A DNA stretch of 64,000 nt from an uncultured Clostridium sp. (GCA_902490335.1 CABUDL010000003.1:1-64000); one strand, 5' to 3'. Shown: positions 33,970 to 41,942, counted from the stretch's first letter. The notes: generated by a model from the sequence alone, not told the origin. Made by a program: numbers and translations.

Positions 33970-34953
33970 CTATGATTCGATGCTGACCGCCTGCGACAGG
34001 TCCGGCATCTCGATGGCAAATTCCTCGTTGCGCTGCTGGATCAGGCTGTGAATCTCCATGCTCAGTTTGCAGCTTTCCGGCAGCTGTTCCAGTTCGGTGC
34101 CGTCCGGCTGCAATGCTGCAACCAGCTCCTTGAGTGCAAATTCCAGCTCCATGCGGATGGTCTGGTCATTGATCTCCTTGCCTTCGATGAGCATATCGCA
34201 GGAAAGCGAGCCAATCTTCAGCGAGTCAAACAGCTTTCGCTCCATCTCCAAAACCGCCTGCACCTGCTGGTCGATCAGCGCCTGCAGCTGCTCTCTGTCC
34301 ACTTCGAGCACCTGTCCCTGTCCCATGCTTTCGAGCATCTGGTCCACCTGCTGCTGCACTGTTGTGCGCAGCTGCTGTTCCATCGCCGGCAGCAGCTGGT
34401 CGTTCATCATGCTGCTCATCTGCTGCTGCATTGCATCCAGTTGTTCCTGCGGCATGGTAAACTGCACCCGCAGTCCCTTCTCCTCCTCGGTGAAGGTAAA
34501 GTCCTGCGCCTGCTTTGCCGCTTCCACATACACCTCTGCCATCTTGTCCTGTCCTAAGGTTGCCAGCTGCTGGTAGTCCAGTCCGGCAGTTGCCGCCGGC
34601 ATCTTGATATAATTGCTGCTGGCTTCATCGAGGGTATAGCTGAAGCCGTCCTTCTGGTAGGTCTGCGTCTGAATGGGCTGTCCCATTATCTCTCCGCTGA
34701 TTTGCATTGCCATGGTTTGCAGCTGGTCCTGAAATTCTCCTTCTATTGCCAGTTCCATCGGGATGTTGTCTGCACCCAGTTCCACCTGTGCAGTCATCTG
34801 TGCGCTCAACTTTCCACTTTCCATGGTGGAGGAGGTCAAAAGTGCCTGCCGCATCTGCTCGATTGCCTTTTCCTGATTCATTCCGCAGCTACACAGCAGC
34901 AGACAAAGCAACAGGGTCGTCAAAAAACAGCCAAGCCATCTTTGTGTTTTCAT
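33970..34953 (-). CDS. Putative lipoprotein, DUF6612-like
   Basis: 327 aa with a signal peptide and a lipobox ending LLCSC near residue 23. The rest is hydrophilic, with a repeated beta pattern (ELAIEGEFQDQLQTMAMQISGE, then YTLDEASSNYIKM), and a Gln/Met-rich helical middle (about residues 160-230). The layout resembles extracytoplasmic DUF6612/LppX-like proteins. The function is unknown. 33 bases after coaX, 29 before the RluA-type gene; operon with them. Confidence 0.7.
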   Translation of the reverse strand: MKTQRWLGCFLTTLLLCLLLCSCGMNQEKAIEQMRQALLTSSTMESGKLSAQMTAQVELGADNIPMELAIEGEFQDQLQTMAMQISGEIMGQPIQTQTYQKDGFSYTLDEASSNYIKMPAATAGLDYQQLATLGQDKMAEVYVEAAKQAQDFTFTEEEKGLRVQFTMPQEQLDAMQQQMSSMMNDQLLPAMEQQLRTTVQQQVDQMLESMGQGQVLEVDREQLQALIDQQVQAVLEMERKLFDSLKIGSLSCDMLIEGKEINDQTIRMELEFALKELVAALQPDGTELEQLPESCKLSMEIHSLIQQRNEEFAIEMPDLSQAVSIES

Positions 34954-34986
34954 CCTATCGTTCTCCCTTCCGGTGATACACCGTTT

Positions 34987-35754
34987 CTATTTTACATTCT
35001 TATAGTACAGGATGCGCAGCCCTTTGAGCAGAAGGTTCGGGTCCTGGATGATCGAATGGCGGCAGTAGGGTGTCACCTTTTTGGAAAGTCCTCCGGTCGC
35101 GACCGCCTGCACCGGCTGTCCCAGTTCCTGCTGGATGCGGTCGATCATTCCATCGAGCATCGAAGCCGCTCCATAGATGATGCCGCTGTCCATTGCATCG
35201 ACCGTATTGCGCCCGATGACACTTTTGGGCGGGATGAGGTCGATGTGCGGCAGCAGCGAAGCCTTGCTGGAAAGCGCCTCCAGCGACAGCCGCAGTCCCG
35301 GCATGATGGCGCCTCCGATAAACTCTTCTTTTTCGTTGATGACCGACATGGTGGTCGCTGTACCCATATCCACCACCAGCAGCGGCAGCGGGTATTCACT
35401 GATGGCTGCCACAGTATCTGCCACCCGGTCGGCGCCCAGCGAAGCCGGGTTGTCCAGCTTGATGTTGAGTCCTGTTTTCAGTCCCGGTCCGACCACCATC
35501 GGCTTTTTACCGGTGATTTGTCTAAGTGCTGTCTTCATCACGGTGGTCAGCGGCGGCACCACCGACGAGATGATTGAGCCTTCCATCTCTTTGGCGCTGT
35601 ATCCGTACAGATGCAGAATCTGGTGGATTTCCACCGCATATTGCTCCTCGGTGCGCAGGACATCGGTGGCGACCCTTGCTGTGAAGGAAATGCTGTCGTT
35701 TTCAAAACCGCCGATGACAATGTTGGTATTGCCAATATCAATCGCTAAAATCAT
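34987..35754 (-). CDS. coaX: Type III pantothenate kinase
   Basis: 255 aa. First step of CoA synthesis: phosphorylates pantothenate. The ASKHA-fold motifs are MILAIDIGNTN, PLLVVDMGTATTMSV and GAIMPGLRLSLEAL plus GADRVADTVAA. Start chosen at the ATG after AGGAGATG; a longer frame begins at 35790. It lies 78 bases after an ECF S component, a pairing that points to uptake of its own substrate. Confidence 0.96.
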   Translation of the reverse strand: MILAIDIGNTNIVIGGFENDSISFTARVATDVLRTEEQYAVEIHQILHLYGYSAKEMEGSIISSVVPPLTTVMKTALRQITGKKPMVVGPGLKTGLNIKLDNPASLGADRVADTVAAISEYPLPLLVVDMGTATTMSVINEKEEFIGGAIMPGLRLSLEALSSKASLLPHIDLIPPKSVIGRNTVDAMDSGIIYGAASMLDGMIDRIQQELGQPVQAVATGGLSKKVTPYCRHSIIQDPNLLLKGLRILYYKNVK

Positions 35755-35832
35755 TCTGCCATCTCCTTTTATAAAATCAGCGTGAAACATCCCTCGTACT
35801 GCGACATTCCACGCTGTTGTGATTCTATTCTG

Positions 35833-36453
35833 TTATTTTCTCTCCATCGCCAGCAGCACCTTGCCGACTGCCGCTGTAATCAGCGCCGCTACGATTGCTT
35901 CCGGGATGCCGTTGGTTGCAATGATGCCCAAGATAGTAGCATAAATCACATCCGCCGCAATCCCTTTGACCGCAGCCCAGCTTTCCCCGAAGAAGAGGTA
36001 AATCATATTCATCACCAGCAGCGTATTGACCATCGAACCGACAAAGCCCGACACTGTCAGACAGGCTGCATCACTTTTGACCAGCTTCTTCATGCCCTTG
36101 TACACAAAATAGGGGACAACGCCCACCAAAATGCGGGGAACAAAGCAGATGACAAGACTCCAGCCGTTGCCGCCGGTCGCTCCCAGCGAGTAGAAGGGAC
36201 TGAAAACAAAGGAGGTCGGGTTTGGGGTAAAGGTGTTGACCAGCAGGCTGGTCAAGCCGAACAAGCCGCCCAGGGCAGCTCCTTTTTTCCAACCCAGCAA
36301 AATCGAGCCTAAGATGACAGGGATGTGGATGGTGGTCGGACGGATGACTCCTAAGGGCAGATAACCCAGCGGTGTCATTGCCAGCACGACGATAATCCCT
36401 GCAAACAGTGCCAGTTTTACCATTTCCTGTGTCTTTTTGGTTGCCTGATTCAT
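35833..36453 (-). CDS. ECF transporter S component, probably for pantothenate
   Basis: 206 aa membrane protein with about six helices, typical of the substrate-binding S component that docks on the shared EcfA-EcfA'-EcfT module (not in this window). PNPTSFVFSPFYSLG and GGNGWSLVICFVPRILVGVVPYFVYK resemble a family commonly found beside coaX, so pantothenate is the best guess; folate or another vitamin is possible. ATG chosen after AAAGGAAG; an earlier frame to 36543 runs through the leader. First gene of a seven-gene operon. Confidence 0.85.
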   Translation of the reverse strand: MNQATKKTQEMVKLALFAGIIVVLAMTPLGYLPLGVIRPTTIHIPVILGSILLGWKKGAALGGLFGLTSLLVNTFTPNPTSFVFSPFYSLGATGGNGWSLVICFVPRILVGVVPYFVYKGMKKLVKSDAACLTVSGFVGSMVNTLLVMNMIYLFFGESWAAVKGIAADVIYATILGIIATNGIPEAIVAALITAAVGKVLLAMERK

Positions 36454-36558
36454 ATTCAATTCTTCCTTTCGCTGACGTTCTTCCCTGTTGGCATCGCCGG
36501 CGGAGCCGCAGACTTTGCCGGTGCTCCAGAAGATACGTCGCAAATAAAATTTTTAAAC
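36454..36558 (-). ncRNA. Candidate structured 5' leader of the ECF/coaX operon
   Basis: From the predicted transcription start to the ATG is about 105 bases. The minus-strand RNA has a closing stem of about 12 pairs (GCGACGUAUCUUC, 36529-36541, with GAAGAACGUCAGC, 36471-36483, with small bulges). Inside, GGAGC (36523-36527) can pair with GCUCC (36502-36506), and CCGGC (36517-36521) with GCCGG (36497-36501). These two inner pairings interlock and so compete. The ribosome site AAAGGAAG follows the closing stem directly. It does not match the TPP, FMN, THF, preQ1, cobalamin, glycine or guanidine consensus sequences that I remember. No ligand can be assigned. Confidence 0.45.
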
Positions 36559-36564
36559 AGCTCA

Positions 36565-36593
36565 ATTATATAGTATCCTATGGCGGATTGCAA
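36565..36593 (-). promoter_or_regulatory. Sigma-A promoter of the ECF/coaX operon
   Basis: Minus-strand TTGCAA-N17-TATAAT. Transcription should begin near 36558, giving the long leader described separately. Confidence 0.8.
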
Positions 36594-36634
36594 GAGCCGA
36601 TGACGGAAAAATTGCAGCACCTTCTGCAAAAGGG

Positions 36635-36664
36635 ATGACACCTCCGCATCTTTTGCGGTATAAT
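36635..36664 (+). promoter_or_regulatory. Promoter of trmO
   Basis: ATGACA-N18-TATAAT. An inverted repeat GCAAAAG ... CTTTTGC (36626-36632 and 36650-36656) overlaps the -35 and spacer and might be an operator. Confidence 0.55.
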
Positions 36665-36697
36665 AAAACAAATGAACCACGAAAGGAGCTGTCGTCT

Positions 36698-37390
36698 ATG
36701 TCAGAATGCTATCAAGTCAAGGTGATTGCCCGGATGCACAGCCTGTTTCCCACCAAATTCGGCATCCCGCGTCAGAGCGGTCTGGTCGAGCAGCTGCAAT
36801 CGCTGATTGTCTTTGAGCCGGAGTACCGCGACCCGCAGGCGCTGCGCGGCATCGAGGAATTTTCCCACCTGTGGCTGATCTGGCAGTTTTCCCAGGCGGT
36901 CCGCGAGGACTGGTCCCCCACCGTTCGTCCACCCAAGCTGGGCGGCAACCGTCGGATGGGCGTCTTTGCCACCCGCTCTCCCTTCCGTCCCAACGCCATC
37001 GGGCTTTCCTCGGTCAAGCTGGAGGGAATCGAAAAGCACCCGCAGTACGGCATAGTGCTGCGCGTTTCGGGTGCGGACCTGATGGACGGCACACCGATTT
37101 TGGACATCAAGCCCTATCTTCCCTTCACCGACAGCCATCCGCAGGCAACGGGCGGCTTTACCGACGGGCTGCACCTGCAGCCGCTCAAGGTCGTCATCCC
37201 GGAAGAATGGAAGCAATCCATCCCCGCCGACCAGCTTGATGCGCTGACCGGTGTGCTGAAACAGGACCCACGTCCCTCCTATCAGGATGACCCGCAGCGG
37301 GTGTACGGCTTTTTCTTTGGCAATCTGGAAATCAGCTTTACCGTCTGCGAAGGCACCCTCGCCGTCTGCAAGGTGGAGATCAAAGGGTAA
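36698..37390 (+). CDS. trmO: TsaA/TrmO-family tRNA m6t6A methyltransferase
   Basis: 230 aa TsaA-domain protein (YaeB/TrmO family), which adds the N6-methyl group of m6t6A37 in certain tRNAs using SAM. Features are CYQVKVIARMHSLFPTKFGIPRQSG, RGIEEFSHLWLIWQFS and FATRSPFRPNAIGLSSVKLEGI, then GADLMDGTPILDIKPYLPFTD. The ATG is preceded by GAAAGGAG. It is monocistronic, with a divergent promoter facing the ECF/coaX operon. Confidence 0.9.
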   Translation: MSECYQVKVIARMHSLFPTKFGIPRQSGLVEQLQSLIVFEPEYRDPQALRGIEEFSHLWLIWQFSQAVREDWSPTVRPPKLGGNRRMGVFATRSPFRPNAIGLSSVKLEGIEKHPQYGIVLRVSGADLMDGTPILDIKPYLPFTDSHPQATGGFTDGLHLQPLKVVIPEEWKQSIPADQLDALTGVLKQDPRPSYQDDPQRVYGFFFGNLEISFTVCEGTLAVCKVEIKG

Positions 37391-37401
37391 ATCCGAACAG
37401 C

Positions 37402-37435
37402 AAAAAAGGAACGCACCGCGGTGCGTTCCTTTTTT
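37402..37435. terminator. Bidirectional terminator after trmO
   Basis: Perfect palindrome with core AACGCACCGCGGTGCGTT, flanked by A and T runs, between convergent genes. Confidence 0.9.
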
Positions 37436-37457
37436 ATTGTTACAGTCGGTCAATCTT

Positions 37458-37889
37458 TCACAGCTTTTTTTGAAAGCAGATGATGCGGTTTGCCTCTCCA
37501 AAGCCGCAGGCAAGGTGAAAAGCAAGACTTTGGGTGTTATCCCATTCGCAGTCGCTGGCAAACTCACAGCAGCCCTGCTGCTTTGCCCAATCTTCACAGG
37601 CAGCAAGCAGCCTGCGGGCAATACCCTGCCCACGAAAAGGCTCCAGCACAAAGATTCCTTCCAAATACCCCACCGGAGAATGGGAACAGCCCTCCACATA
37701 GTCCCTGCGAAGAGAGCATTGGGCAAATCCGATTAGTTCCTCCTGCTCCCATGCGCCAAACACTGCACCGGTGGCAAGGTAGCCGGCAAACTCTTTACAT
37801 AGGTCTTCCTGCGTATTGTCTTCCCACAGCTTTTGTGCAAGGACCGACAGCGCCTCCAACTCCCCAACGGTCACCAGACGAATCTGCAT
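37458..37889 (-). CDS. GNAT acetyltransferase of the AAC(6')-like group
   Basis: 143 aa. It closely follows the pattern of chromosomal aminoglycoside 6'-N-acetyltransferase-like proteins: LAQKLW near the start, GFAQCSLRRDYVEGC, SPVGYLEGIFV, the acetyl-CoA loop RGQGIARRLL, EFASDCEWDNTQSLAFHLACGF and a terminal ANRIICFQKK. Whether it acts on aminoglycosides cannot be judged; distant chromosomal members are often promiscuous or serve another role. ATG after AGGAGG. It follows the 2-hydroxyacid-dehydrogenase-like gene by 38 bases, likely co-transcribed. Confidence 0.85.
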   Translation of the reverse strand: MQIRLVTVGELEALSVLAQKLWEDNTQEDLCKEFAGYLATGAVFGAWEQEELIGFAQCSLRRDYVEGCSHSPVGYLEGIFVLEPFRGQGIARRLLAACEDWAKQQGCCEFASDCEWDNTQSLAFHLACGFGEANRIICFQKKL

Positions 37890-37928
37890 CCTGTTTCCTC
37901 CTTTACCGGTAATTCTTCCTGTTTTTCT

Positions 37929-38831
37929 TTACAGGGAAAGGAATCGGTCCACGTTGGCGATGGATTTGTCGGTCAGACGGATGATTGCCTGATAGGAGCC
38001 ACCCGAGAATCCGCCAAAGCAGCTGACGTTTTCAAATTCGCGCAGCGACTGGTCGCCGAGTGCCATGTTGTTGTCGCAGAAATAGTAGTTGTCCCCGTGA
38101 GCCAGCCATTTTTTCAGCGCATCCAAATCGCTTGCCGGGGTCAGACCGGTGTTAAAGAGGATTTTGTGGTTGCCAAATGCCTCAAATTCCGGCTGGTGCA
38201 GCAGGGTAACAAATTTATTCAGGCAGGTGCATACGCAGATGTTCTTTTTCAGCAGCTCTTCCAGCGGCAGATATTTCACACCCTGTTCTTCGATGTCCGG
38301 CTTGCGGCTGCGGTTGTAGTAGGTCAAATCTGCGCCAAAACATTGCAGTGAGCGGGTGACCACCCGTCCGGTCGCACCCATGCCGATGATGCCCACCGGC
38401 ACACCGGTCAGCTCCAGCGGATGATCTCCCCAACGCTTTCCGTTGAAACCGTTGAGCAGACAGATCAGCTGCGAAACGACATATTCCCCAACGCCGTTGT
38501 CACCGTAATCGGACACACCATAGACGGTGATGCCGTGCTCGCGGGCGCAGCGAATATCTACGCTGGCGCTGCTTTCATCGTACAGGCTGCAGCACATTCC
38601 GATGTAGCGCAGCTTCGGGCAATGCTCGATGATGTTTGCCGTGATTTGGGTGGACAGATTGACCAGGATTCCGTCGGCATCCTTGGCTCTGCGGATGACC
38701 TCCTCCTCACTGGAAGGAACGTCGTCATAAAAGACATATTCCTTTGCGCGCTCGGCCAATCTTTCGTTTGCTCCGGTAAAGAGGTTGAGCGCCTCAACAG
38801 CAACCAGCTTTTCAAACTTTTTGTCAGACAT
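37929..38831 (-). CDS. 2-hydroxyacid dehydrogenase-fold NAD(P)-binding protein, atypical active site
   Basis: 300 aa. The Rossmann domain is clear: VGIIGMGATGRVVTRSLQCFGADLTYYNRS with acidic/basic end (NRSRK). The catalytic Arg normally found in NTARG is replaced (FNTGLTP), and the TPH segment with the catalytic His reads CFGGFSGG. It is probably an NAD(P)-binding oxidoreductase with altered chemistry, or non-catalytic. ATG after AGGTG was chosen over one five codons upstream. A Rex-like palindrome lies upstream of its promoter. Confidence 0.75.
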   Translation of the reverse strand: MSDKKFEKLVAVEALNLFTGANERLAERAKEYVFYDDVPSSEEEVIRRAKDADGILVNLSTQITANIIEHCPKLRYIGMCCSLYDESSASVDIRCAREHGITVYGVSDYGDNGVGEYVVSQLICLLNGFNGKRWGDHPLELTGVPVGIIGMGATGRVVTRSLQCFGADLTYYNRSRKPDIEEQGVKYLPLEELLKKNICVCTCLNKFVTLLHQPEFEAFGNHKILFNTGLTPASDLDALKKWLAHGDNYYFCDNNMALGDQSLREFENVSCFGGFSGGSYQAIIRLTDKSIANVDRFLSL

Positions 38832-38858
38832 GTAAATACACCTCACTTTTATTTATAT

Positions 38859-38886
38859 AAGATAATAAATCCTCATATTTTCTCAA
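38859..38886 (-). promoter_or_regulatory. Possible promoter of the 2-hydroxyacid dehydrogenase-like gene
   Basis: Minus-strand TTGAGA-N16-TATCTT, about 27 bases before the start. Confidence 0.4.
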
Positions 38887-38896
38887 AAACGGGTCA

Positions 38897-38914
38897 TTGT
38901 TTATCTTTAAACAA
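38897..38914. promoter_or_regulatory. Rex-like palindrome
   Basis: Perfect 7-base dyad TTGTTTA-TCTT-TAAACAA. It differs by one base per arm from the redox regulator Rex site TTGTTAANNNNTTAACAA. It lies just upstream of the -35 of an NAD(P)-dependent oxidoreductase gene, a sensible Rex target. Assignment is inference. Confidence 0.4.
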
Positions 38915-38928
38915 ACTCTGTATACTAC

Positions 38929-38959
38929 AAAACGGACGCTTTTGAAAGGCGTCCGTTTT
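38929..38959 (-). terminator. Terminator after the malic enzyme gene
   Basis: Arms AAAACGGACGC/GCGTCCGTTTT with a 9-base loop, 40 bases past the malic enzyme stop. Confidence 0.85.
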
Positions 38960-38998
38960 GTATGAAAGGAGTTCATTCATTGATGAAGATGTCTTAGC

Positions 38999-40228
38999 TT
39001 ATTTGTTGTTTACCAGCTGACGGGTGTGCTCTGCAACCTGTTCCGGGGTAACATCGGTTTTCTGAGCAACGCCGGTATCGATAGCAGCTTTTGCTACGCC
39101 GCTTGCAACAGCCGGTGCAACGCGTGGATCAAATGGAGATGGGATAACATACTCTGCATTGAGTTCCTCTGCAGAAACCAGACCTGCGATAGCGTAAGCA
39201 GCAGCCAGTTTCATCTCTTCGTTGATCTTGGTTGCATGAACATCCAGAGCACCACGGAAGATACCCGGGAATGCCAGAACGTTGTTGACCTGGTTCGGGT
39301 AGTCGGAACGACCGGTACCGATAACAGCAGCGCCTGCTTCTTTTGCCAGAGCAGGGTCGATTTCTGGGGTTGGGTTTGCACAAGCAAAGATGATTGGGTC
39401 TTTTGCCATGGTCTTAACCATCTCTGGGGTCAGAACGCCAGGAGCGGAAACGCCGACGAATACGTCTGCACCGCTGATAACGTCAGCCAGGGAGCCAGCG
39501 CGTTTTTCTTTGTTGGTGATCTTGGACATCTCTACTTTAACGTCGTTGAGACCGTCGCGTCCTTCGTAGATTGCGCCCTTGCTGTCGCAGAGGATTGCAT
39601 CTGCAATGCCTGCGGAGAGCAGCAGCTTGGTGATTGCGATAGCAGCTGCACCTGCACCGCTGACTACAACGTGAACGTCCTTGATGTCCTTGCCAACTAC
39701 CTTCAGAGCATTGACAAGACCTGCCAGGGTAACGATTGCGGTACCGTGCTGGTCATCATGGAAGATCGGAATGTTGCAGATTTCTTTCAGTTTGCTTTCA
39801 ATATAGAAGCACTCTGGAGCTTTGATGTCCTCGAGGTTTACGCCGCCGAAGGTTGGCTCCATCATTTTAACGGTTTCGATAATCTTGTCTGGATCTTTGG
39901 TGTCCAGGCAGATTGGGAAAGCGTCTACGCCTGCAAAGGATTTGAACAGGACAGCTTTACCTTCCATAACCGGCATACCTGCGCCTGCGCCGATGTTGCC
40001 CAGACCCAGTACAGCAGTACCGTTGGTTACAACAGCAACCAGGTTTCCTTTTGCTGTATATTCATAAATTTTGTCATAGTCCTTCTGAATCTCCAGACAT
40101 GGCTGAGCTACGCCTGGGGAATATGCCAGCGACAGGTCTTCTGCACCGCGCAGCTCTACTTTGCTTTCTACTCTGATTTTGCCCTGCGCATTTCTGTGCA
40201 GTTCAAGGGATTTTTCATAAACGTCCAT
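38999..40228 (-). CDS. NAD(P)-dependent malic enzyme
   Basis: 409 aa short-form bacterial malic enzyme converting malate to pyruvate and CO2. Seen are LSLAYSPGVAQPCLEI, the NAD-binding region around VLGLGNIGAGAGMPVMEGK, the metal-binding FGGVNLEDIKAPECF and FHDDQHGTAIVTLAGL, and VVSGAGAAAIAITKLL. Cofactor preference is not determined. ATG after AGGAGG; an earlier frame to 40291 runs through the leader. It is divergent from aspartase, together linking aspartate, fumarate, malate and pyruvate. Codon use suggests high expression. Confidence 0.95.
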   Translation of the reverse strand: MDVYEKSLELHRNAQGKIRVESKVELRGAEDLSLAYSPGVAQPCLEIQKDYDKIYEYTAKGNLVAVVTNGTAVLGLGNIGAGAGMPVMEGKAVLFKSFAGVDAFPICLDTKDPDKIIETVKMMEPTFGGVNLEDIKAPECFYIESKLKEICNIPIFHDDQHGTAIVTLAGLVNALKVVGKDIKDVHVVVSGAGAAAIAITKLLLSAGIADAILCDSKGAIYEGRDGLNDVKVEMSKITNKEKRAGSLADVISGADVFVGVSAPGVLTPEMVKTMAKDPIIFACANPTPEIDPALAKEAGAAVIGTGRSDYPNQVNNVLAFPGIFRGALDVHATKINEEMKLAAAYAIAGLVSAEELNAEYVIPSPFDPRVAPAVASGVAKAAIDTGVAQKTDVTPEQVAEHTRQLVNNK

Positions 40229-40331
40229 TTCAGAAATCCTCCTTATGATAGATAAATAGCGATTGCTTCTTATCAACAGATTCTTAGCCACGATTGAGGC
40301 AAAGGAAACCGAGCCATAGGCTCATACATAT

Positions 40332-40361
40332 ATTTTACTATTTTATACAAAAAAAAGGCAA
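40332..40361 (-). promoter_or_regulatory. Promoter of the malic enzyme gene
   Basis: Minus-strand TTGCCT-N18-TAAAAT, about 100 bases upstream of the start. Confidence 0.45.
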
Positions 40362-40456
40362 TAGAAAAAGCATACAAAGTTTTTCATAAATGATGGACAA
40401 ATTGCAAAAAAATAAAGTTTCGACCATAATTTCGGGGAGATATTCTGCAAAAACAC

Positions 40457-40484
40457 TTGATTTTTTCTGCACTCCTGCTATAAT
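40457..40484 (+). promoter_or_regulatory. Promoter of aspartase
   Basis: TTGATT-N16-TATAAT, about 80 bases before the ATG. Confidence 0.65.
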
Positions 40485-40565
40485 ATAGGCAAATGATGCA
40501 GGATTTGCGTCAAAATTCGTTAGATTACAGACACTGATGATCAAAAGAAATGAAGGTTGAAATCA

Positions 40566-41942
40566 ATGGAATATCGTATTGAAAAAGACTCCATCGGAGA
40601 AAAACAGGTTCCAGTAGACGCTTACTACGGCGTACAGTCGATGCGTGGTTGCGAAAACTTCCACATCACCGGTCAGAAGATGCAGCCGGAGTTCATCAAC
40701 TCCATGGCAGAGATCAAAAAAGCCTGCGCTATCTGCAACTATCAGGTAGGCGAGATGGACGAAAAGATCAAAGACGCTATCTGCCAGGCATGTGACGAAA
40801 TCGTTGCAGGCAAACTGCACGACCAGTTCCTGTGCGACCCAATTCAGGGCGGCGCAGGCACCACTGCCAACATGACTGCTAACGAAGTCATCGCAAACCG
40901 CGCAATCGAAATCCTCGGCGGCGTAAAGGGCGATTACAGCATCGTTCATCCAAACGACCATGTAAACCGCGCTCAGTCCACCAACGACGTTTTCCCATCT
41001 GCTGCTAAACTGACCGCTATCAAACTGCTCAGAAAAGCAATCGCTCAGGTAGAACGTCTGGAAGCTGCTCTGGCTGAAAAAGAAAAAGAATTCCACGACA
41101 TCATCAAAATGGGTCGTACCCAGATGCAGGACGCAGTTCCGATCCGTCTGGGCGCAGAATTCGGTGCATACCGCAAAGCAATCCAGCGCGACCTGGTTCG
41201 TCTGAACAGAGCAATGGAAGGTATGTACGCAATCAACATGGGTGGTACCGCTGTTGGTACTGCACTCAACGCAAACCCTGCTTATGTTGAAGCTCTGGCT
41301 CCTGAACTTGCAAAAATCACCGGTCTGCCACTGGTAAAAGCTGACGACCTGGTTGACGGCACCCAGAACCTGGATGCTTACGCATACGTTTCCGCTTCCC
41401 TGAAGACCTGCGCAATCTCCTGCTCCAAGATGGCAAACGACTTCCGTCTGATGTCCTCCGGTCCTCGCTGCGGATTCCAGGAAATCAACCTGCCTGCAAA
41501 ACAGAACGGTTCTTCCATCATGCCAGGTAAAGTAAACCCGGTTATCCCAGAAGTTATGTCTCAGGCTGCTTTCTGCATCATGGGCAACGACGTTTGCATC
41601 ACCATGGCTGCTGAAGCTGGTCAGCTCGAGCTCAACTACGCTGAGCCTGTTCTGTACCACAAGCTGTTCGAGTCCATCAACGCTCTGGCTGGCGCTGTTG
41701 AAACCTTCGTTGACAACTGCGTAAGCGGCATCACTGCAAACGCTGACCGCTGCCAGGCTCTGGTTGACGGCTCCGTTGGTATCATCACCGCTATCTGCCC
41801 ACAGGTAGGCTACCAGTTCGCTGCTGACATTGCTAAGAAAGCAATCAAGACCGGTCAATCGGTTCGTGAACTGCTGCACGAGAGCGGCAAATTCACCGAC
41901 GAGGAGATCAACAAGATCCTCGACCCACACTCCATGGTATAA
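40566..41942 (+). CDS. aspA: Aspartate ammonia-lyase
   Basis: 458 aa member of the fumarase/aspartase superfamily. The order QGGAGTTANMTANEVIANRAIE, HPNDHVNRAQSTNDVFPSA and the flexible-loop signature GSSIMPGKVNP (about 315-325) points to aspartase rather than class II fumarase, which would usually read SGTQTNMN. It deaminates aspartate to fumarate. ATG chosen after GAAGG at nine bases; a TTG three codons upstream is in frame. Codon bias is strong (GCT, GTT, CTG), suggesting high expression. Confidence 0.93.
   Translation: MEYRIEKDSIGEKQVPVDAYYGVQSMRGCENFHITGQKMQPEFINSMAEIKKACAICNYQVGEMDEKIKDAICQACDEIVAGKLHDQFLCDPIQGGAGTTANMTANEVIANRAIEILGGVKGDYSIVHPNDHVNRAQSTNDVFPSAAKLTAIKLLRKAIAQVERLEAALAEKEKEFHDIIKMGRTQMQDAVPIRLGAEFGAYRKAIQRDLVRLNRAMEGMYAINMGGTAVGTALNANPAYVEALAPELAKITGLPLVKADDLVDGTQNLDAYAYVSASLKTCAISCSKMANDFRLMSSGPRCGFQEINLPAKQNGSSIMPGKVNPVIPEVMSQAAFCIMGNDVCITMAAEAGQLELNYAEPVLYHKLFESINALAGAVETFVDNCVSGITANADRCQALVDGSVGIITAICPQVGYQFAADIAKKAIKTGQSVRELLHESGKFTDEEINKILDPHSMV

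Larger units (their letters stand above)
40229..40565. other. Divergent intergenic region malic enzyme / aspartase
   Basis: 337 bases, AT-rich, with a promoter facing each way (40332-40361 minus, 40457-40484 plus). No small gene is seen. Confidence 0.6.

Noticed and set aside
36454..36593. Possible THF, TPP, preQ1 or cobalamin riboswitch in the ECF leader
   Set aside because: None of the conserved core sequences of these classes that I remember is present; kept only as an unassigned structured leader.
40563..41930. 455-codon minus-strand frame antisense to aspA
   Set aside because: Shadow of a highly biased gene; Phe/Val/Ser-rich and not protein-like.
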